Source: an uncultured Bacteroidales bacterium
GTDB taxonomy: Bacteria > Bacteroidota > Bacteroidia > Bacteroidales > Bacteroidaceae
Direction of reading: 5' to 3'
DNA: 64,000 bases
Assembly (NCBI GenBank): GCA_902779085.1
Contig: CACYZY010000014.1
Location: 1 to 64,000, forward strand
The notes under the pieces were generated by a model. The model was not told where the DNA came from. It did not search any database and saw nothing but the letters and a program-made list of their open reading frames with translations. This document shows positions 60,839 to 64,000 of the stretch, piece by piece. The stretch's first letter is position 1, and each line of letters opens with the position of its first letter. The translations under genes were made by a program, and so were the position numbers.

Positions 60839-62217
60839 AAATTAAGTCTCTGTACATATTGTTGGGAATGCTGTTGCTGGGGGTTGCTTTAGGTTGTAAC
60901 TTCCAGCAAAAAGAGATTGTTGTCAAGTATGACTTGGAACAGATTCAAGACAGCGGAGTGCTGAGGGTGATTACCCTTTATGGCTCCACCAGCTACTTCC
61001 AGTATCGCGGACAGGAGATGGGTTTCCAATATGAATTGGCGAATCAATTTGCAGAATACTTAGGTGTGGAGTTAGAGGTGTTGGTAGCCAACAATATTGA
61101 AGAAATGAGGAGCATGCTACTACAAGGCAAGGGCGACTTGATTGCTTTTCCTCTGCCCTATTCAGCAGATTGGAAGGACAGTCTGGAATATTGCGGTGAA
61201 GAAACCATTACCCACCAAGTGTTGATACAACGCAACAGGTGGCGTCCTGCTCCACTAAAAGATGTAACGGAACTAATTGGCAAAGAGGTGTATGTAAAGC
61301 CTGGGCGATTTCTGCAACGCATGAACAACCTAAACGAAGAGGTGGGCGGTGGCATTATCATCCACAATGTAGAGAACGACAGTCTTTCGTTAGAAGACCT
61401 CATCACACAGGTTGCACAGGGAAAGATTGACTATACAGTAGCTAACAATGATCTGGCCAAGCTGAACCAGACCTACTATCCCAATCTGGAGGTAAGTATG
61501 GCGGTGGGACACGACCAGCGTGCTTCGTGGGCAGTGAGGAAAGAATGTACGCAGCTAGCTGAAATTGTGAACCGTTGGCATGATGAAAATGTGACATCAC
61601 CTAACTATTCGGCTAGTATAAAACGCTATTTCGAGTTGAGCAAAACCAAAGTGCTCTTTCCCATTATGTCGGCAAAGGAAGGTAAAATTTCTCCTTACGA
61701 TAATTTGTTCCGCAAATACGCTAAAGAAATTGGTTGGGATTGGCGACTGTTGGCTTCGCTTGCCTATAATGAATCTAACTTCGACACTACAGCTGTTTCG
61801 TGGGCTGGAGCCAAAGGACTGATGCAGCTTATGCCTCGTACTGCTAAAGCGATGGGAGTGCCAGAAGGTATGGAACAAAATCCTGAAGAAAGTGTCAAGG
61901 GAGCTGTGAAATATATCGGTCTAACATCAGGCACTTTCAGGTCTATCCCTGAACCAGAACGCATAAAATTTATCTTGGCTGCCTACAACTCTGGTACAGG
62001 TCACATTACCGATGCAATGGCGCTAGCTGAAAAATATGGTGCCAACAAATATGTGTGGGACGACAACGTGGAGAAATACATCTTACTCAAAAGCAATGAA
62101 GAATACTTCTCTGATCCTGTGTGCAAGCACGGCTATTTCCGAGGTATAGAAACCTATAATTTTGTGCGCGACATTATGCAGCGCTACTATCGTTACAGGG
62201 AAGTAATCAAAGAATAA
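60835..62217 (+). CDS. MltF-like lytic transglycosylase lipoprotein
   Basis: This 460-residue lipoprotein has lipobox ALGC (Cys21). Residues 30 to about 265 are a solute-binding-protein-like domain (SGVLRVITLYGSTSYFQYRGQEMGFQYELANQFAEYL). The lysozyme-like SLT domain follows, with catalytic Glu in SLAYNESNFDT, then GLMQLMPRTAKAMG and ILAAYNSGTGHI. This is the MltF arrangement. It cleaves peptidoglycan at the membrane. The start codon is TTG at 60835-60837, overlapping the udk stop as TTGA; the next Met (60868) would leave too short a signal peptide. So translation is probably coupled to udk. Confidence 0.9.
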   Translation: MKIKSLYILLGMLLLGVALGCNFQQKEIVVKYDLEQIQDSGVLRVITLYGSTSYFQYRGQEMGFQYELANQFAEYLGVELEVLVANNIEEMRSMLLQGKGDLIAFPLPYSADWKDSLEYCGEETITHQVLIQRNRWRPAPLKDVTELIGKEVYVKPGRFLQRMNNLNEEVGGGIIIHNVENDSLSLEDLITQVAQGKIDYTVANNDLAKLNQTYYPNLEVSMAVGHDQRASWAVRKECTQLAEIVNRWHDENVTSPNYSASIKRYFELSKTKVLFPIMSAKEGKISPYDNLFRKYAKEIGWDWRLLASLAYNESNFDTTAVSWAGAKGLMQLMPRTAKAMGVPEGMEQNPEESVKGAVKYIGLTSGTFRSIPEPERIKFILAAYNSGTGHITDAMALAEKYGANKYVWDDNVEKYILLKSNEEYFSDPVCKHGYFRGIETYNFVRDIMQRYYRYREVIKE

Positions 62218-62288
62218 AAACTCCACATCTCGATCATTTCACTCCTAAATTGGCGAGCTATTGAGGATAGATGATGGGTTATTCAAAA

Positions 62289-62320
62289 AAAAGAGGCTGC
62301 ATTGCTGCAACCTCTTTTGT
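62289..62320. terminator. Bidirectional terminator
   Basis: AAAAGAGG-TGCA/TGCA-CCTCTTTT with one mismatch and a 4-nt loop between convergent genes. T-runs are present on both strands. Confidence 0.88.
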
Positions 62321-62337
62321 TCTATCAGCTATTTTCC

Positions 62338-62799
62338 TTAGAACAGGAAAGTAACGCCAAAGTTAGCACCGAAACGGCTAAAACCATTGTCAGAAACAAT
62401 ATATTTAGCTTCACCACCAAGCTTTACGTTGTCAGCAACAAAGAATTCAATACCACCACCAAGGTTTGCACCCAATCTGGTAGGAATGTCGTGATTGAAG
62501 AAAGCAAGGTTAACACCAGCCAATGGATATACGTTGAAACCAGAAGCTACAGGAACTACATAGTGGAGGTTACCATTTACATCTACCATAGAAATATCCT
62601 TCTTCTTGAAGAACAAATCTGTAGCAACATCAGCGCGAAGCTGATCAACAAGACCAAACTGAAGCTTCACACCAATACCGAATTGACCATTCCAATCATC
62701 ATAAACTCCCTGTACACCAAAACCGGTTACACCTTTTTGAGCAAATGCAGCAGTACTCATTGCAAACACTGCTACTAACATAAATAAATACTTTTTCAT
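62338..62799 (-). CDS. Small outer-membrane beta-barrel protein
   Basis: Started at MKKYLFMLVAVFAMSTAAFAQ, this is a 153-residue protein with a signal peptide and about eight amphipathic strands. GFGVQGVYDDWNGQFGIGVKLQFG and GGGIEFFVADNVKLGGEAKYIV are typical of small porin-like or OmpX/opacity-like barrels. It ends in Phe (GVTFLF), the usual barrel signal. An in-frame Met at 62805 is less likely to be the start. Function unknown; the codons are regular and suggest good expression. Confidence 0.85.
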   Translation of the reverse strand: MKKYLFMLVAVFAMSTAAFAQKGVTGFGVQGVYDDWNGQFGIGVKLQFGLVDQLRADVATDLFFKKKDISMVDVNGNLHYVVPVASGFNVYPLAGVNLAFFNHDIPTRLGANLGGGIEFFVADNVKLGGEAKYIVSDNGFSRFGANFGVTFLF

Positions 62800-62872
62800 A
62801 ACCAATATAAATTTAGTTAACTAATTTTCGATGCAAAATAAGTAATTATTTGCGATATGGGCAAATTCTCTT

Positions 62873-64000
62873 TTAAAAAAGATTGATTTTTTTCTTTCTT
62901 GCTTCCTCCAATGACAGCAATGACGCTTGATTATCAACTGCTTTTTCACGCAACTGGGCATATTCTTTTTTGAGGTCATCTTCCAATTCATGCTTAAGGG
63001 TAGGATTCATCAAACGGGCTGCTACAGAGGGATTCTGCGAGGCATCCTTGAGGTGTACCACAGGGGCGTGATATACAGGCGCTATCTTCAGGGCTGTGTG
63101 TAGCTGTGAAGTTGTGGCACCACCTATCAACAAAGGGATATCGAGTCCTGCTTTCTCCAGAGCTATTGCCACTTGCACCATCTCGTCGAGCGAAGGGGTA
63201 ATCAGTCCACTTAAGCCTATCATATCTACCTTTTCTCGAATGGCCGTCTTGACGATTTCTTCTGCTGGTACCATCGTACCCAGATCAATGATGTCGTATC
63301 CGTTACAAGCCATCACTACTGACACAATGTTCTTACCAATATCGTGCACATCACCTTTAACTGTTGCCAACAGCACCTTACCTGCTGATTTAGCACCAGC
63401 TTGCTTCTCAGCCTCAATGGCTGGCTGCAAGATACTTACTGCTTTTTTCATGGTACGAGCTGTCTTTACCACTTGTGGCAAGAACATTTTGCCAGAGCCA
63501 AATAGTTCACCGACATAGTTCATGCCATCCATCAGTGGGCCTTCGATAATTGCTACAGCCTTAGGATATTTTTGGAGGGCTTCCTGTAAATCAACTCCCA
63601 AATAGGTATCCAAGCCTTTGGTCAAAGCATATTTCAAGCGCTCTTCCAATGAAGCATTGCGCCATGAATCGAGTTTGTTTGAAGCAGCAAGTGAAGAGTT
63701 CTGCTGAGGTGCAGCAGGTTCATTTTTCTTTTCTTCCTCTTTCTGCTTTATTCTTTCCGCCAAGGCAATCAGCCGGTCAGCAGCATCTTTGCGACGGTTC
63801 AGCACGACATCCTCGATACATTCCAATTCATCAGCAGGAATATCTGAATACAAGACTGAGGTAGATGGATTGACAATGCCCATATCCATACCTGCTTGAA
63901 TTGCATGATAGAGAAATACGGCATGCATGGCCTCACGAATATAGTTATTGCCTCGGAATGAGAACGAAAGATTGCTCACTCCACCACTGATATGAACGCC
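62873..64000 (-). CDS. metH: Cobalamin-dependent methionine synthase MetH, 3' part (runs off the right edge)
   Basis: The frame is open to the window edge (375 residues plus stop visible). It begins in the end of the folate-binding domain ([29 protein letters not shown]). A Lys/Glu-rich linker, the helical cap and the B12 domain follow, with the cobalt-ligand motif [24 protein letters not shown] and [16 protein letters not shown]. The protein stops at [14 protein letters not shown], the point where E. coli MetH continues into its AdoMet-binding reactivation domain. The next gene starts 73 bp downstream, so that domain is not encoded here. Reactivation must come from a separate protein or not occur. 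Confidence 0.94.
   Translation of the reverse strand, partial: GVHISGGVSNLSFSFRGNNYIREAMHAVFLYHAIQAGMDMGIVNPSTSVLYSDIPADELECIEDVVLNRRKDAADRLIALAERIKQKEEEKKNEPAAPQQNSSLAASNKLDSWRNASLEERLKYALTKGLDTYLGVDLQEALQKYPKAVAIIEGPLMDGMNYVGELFGSGKMFLPQVVKTARTMKKAVSILQPAIEAEKQAGAKSAGKVLLATVKGDVHDIGKNIVSVVMACNGYDIIDLGTMVPAEEIVKTAIREKVDMIGLSGLITPSLDEMVQVAIALEKAGLDIPLLIGGATTSQLHTALKIAPVYHAPVVHLKDASQNPSVAARLMNPTLKHELEDDLKKEYAQLREKAVDNQASLLSLEEARKKKINLF

Overview
The window looks like a Bacteroidales chromosome, most probably Prevotellaceae. The evidence is gene content (S46 dipeptidyl peptidase, DUF4270, DUF3667, DUF4369, GH57/GT4/debranching glycogen locus, fused ferredoxin-reductase/GltD protein, LytS/LytTR pair, imelysin operon) and many -7 boxes of the Bacteroidetes form TAnnTTTG. 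I see no rRNA, tRNA, CRISPR array, insertion sequence, prophage or SusC/SusD locus. Most of the region reads as core genome.

Layout. 1-5163: end of a small antitoxin-like protein, a dehydrogenase/isomerase pair, a 5'-nucleotidase lipoprotein overlapping a CPBP protease. 5241-8616: cstA, grpE, dnaJ. 8719-13303: GH172 and DUF4369 lipoproteins, S46 peptidase. 13393-17957: histidine operon hisG-hisDC-hisB with a complete attenuator. 18029-24299: serine hydrolase, DUF362 protein, LytTR regulator, histidine kinase, a 22-bp repeat array, a DUF3667 membrane protein. 24438-31465: rplU, rpmA, serS, the NfnAB-like fusion, a GT5 N-domain protein, DUF4270. 31540-36946: glycogen locus and MarC. 37043-40439: guaA, an ECF sigma factor with a membrane partner, mscL. 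40589-43030: a broken gapdh gene, then a hemerythrin/LuxR pair. 43233-44354: Rid-like protein. 44455-50453: five-gene envelope operon of two porins, imelysin, di-heme oxidoreductase and mono-heme lipoprotein. 50581-53133: Tat/lipoprotein-type aminotransferase and CE1 esterase. 53134-53802: repeat-rich intergenic region. 53803-60010: gcvT, pepT, PurF-like paralogue, dsbD, Dabb protein. 60227-64000: udk, mltF-like, small beta-barrel protein, 3' part of metH.

Regulation is the strongest part. The his operon starts with a leader peptide carrying six consecutive His codons. An 11-nt segment directly after its stop codon pairs with the 5' arm of the following terminator. Between the histidine kinase gene and the DUF3667 gene lie 22-bp-period repeats whose reverse complement fits the published LytTR consensus, so the DUF3667 gene is a candidate target of the adjacent two-component pair.

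A second theme is enzyme-family proteins that lack expected catalytic parts: a PurF paralogue without the Cys nucleophile, a GH57 protein changed at both catalytic motifs, a GT5 protein without the KxGGL motif or second domain, a receiver without its acidic pocket, and a MetH without its reactivation domain. I found no clearly new multi-gene system. The best candidates for uncharacterised biology are the five-gene imelysin/heme operon, the LytTR array with DUF3667, and the hemerythrin-LuxR pair.
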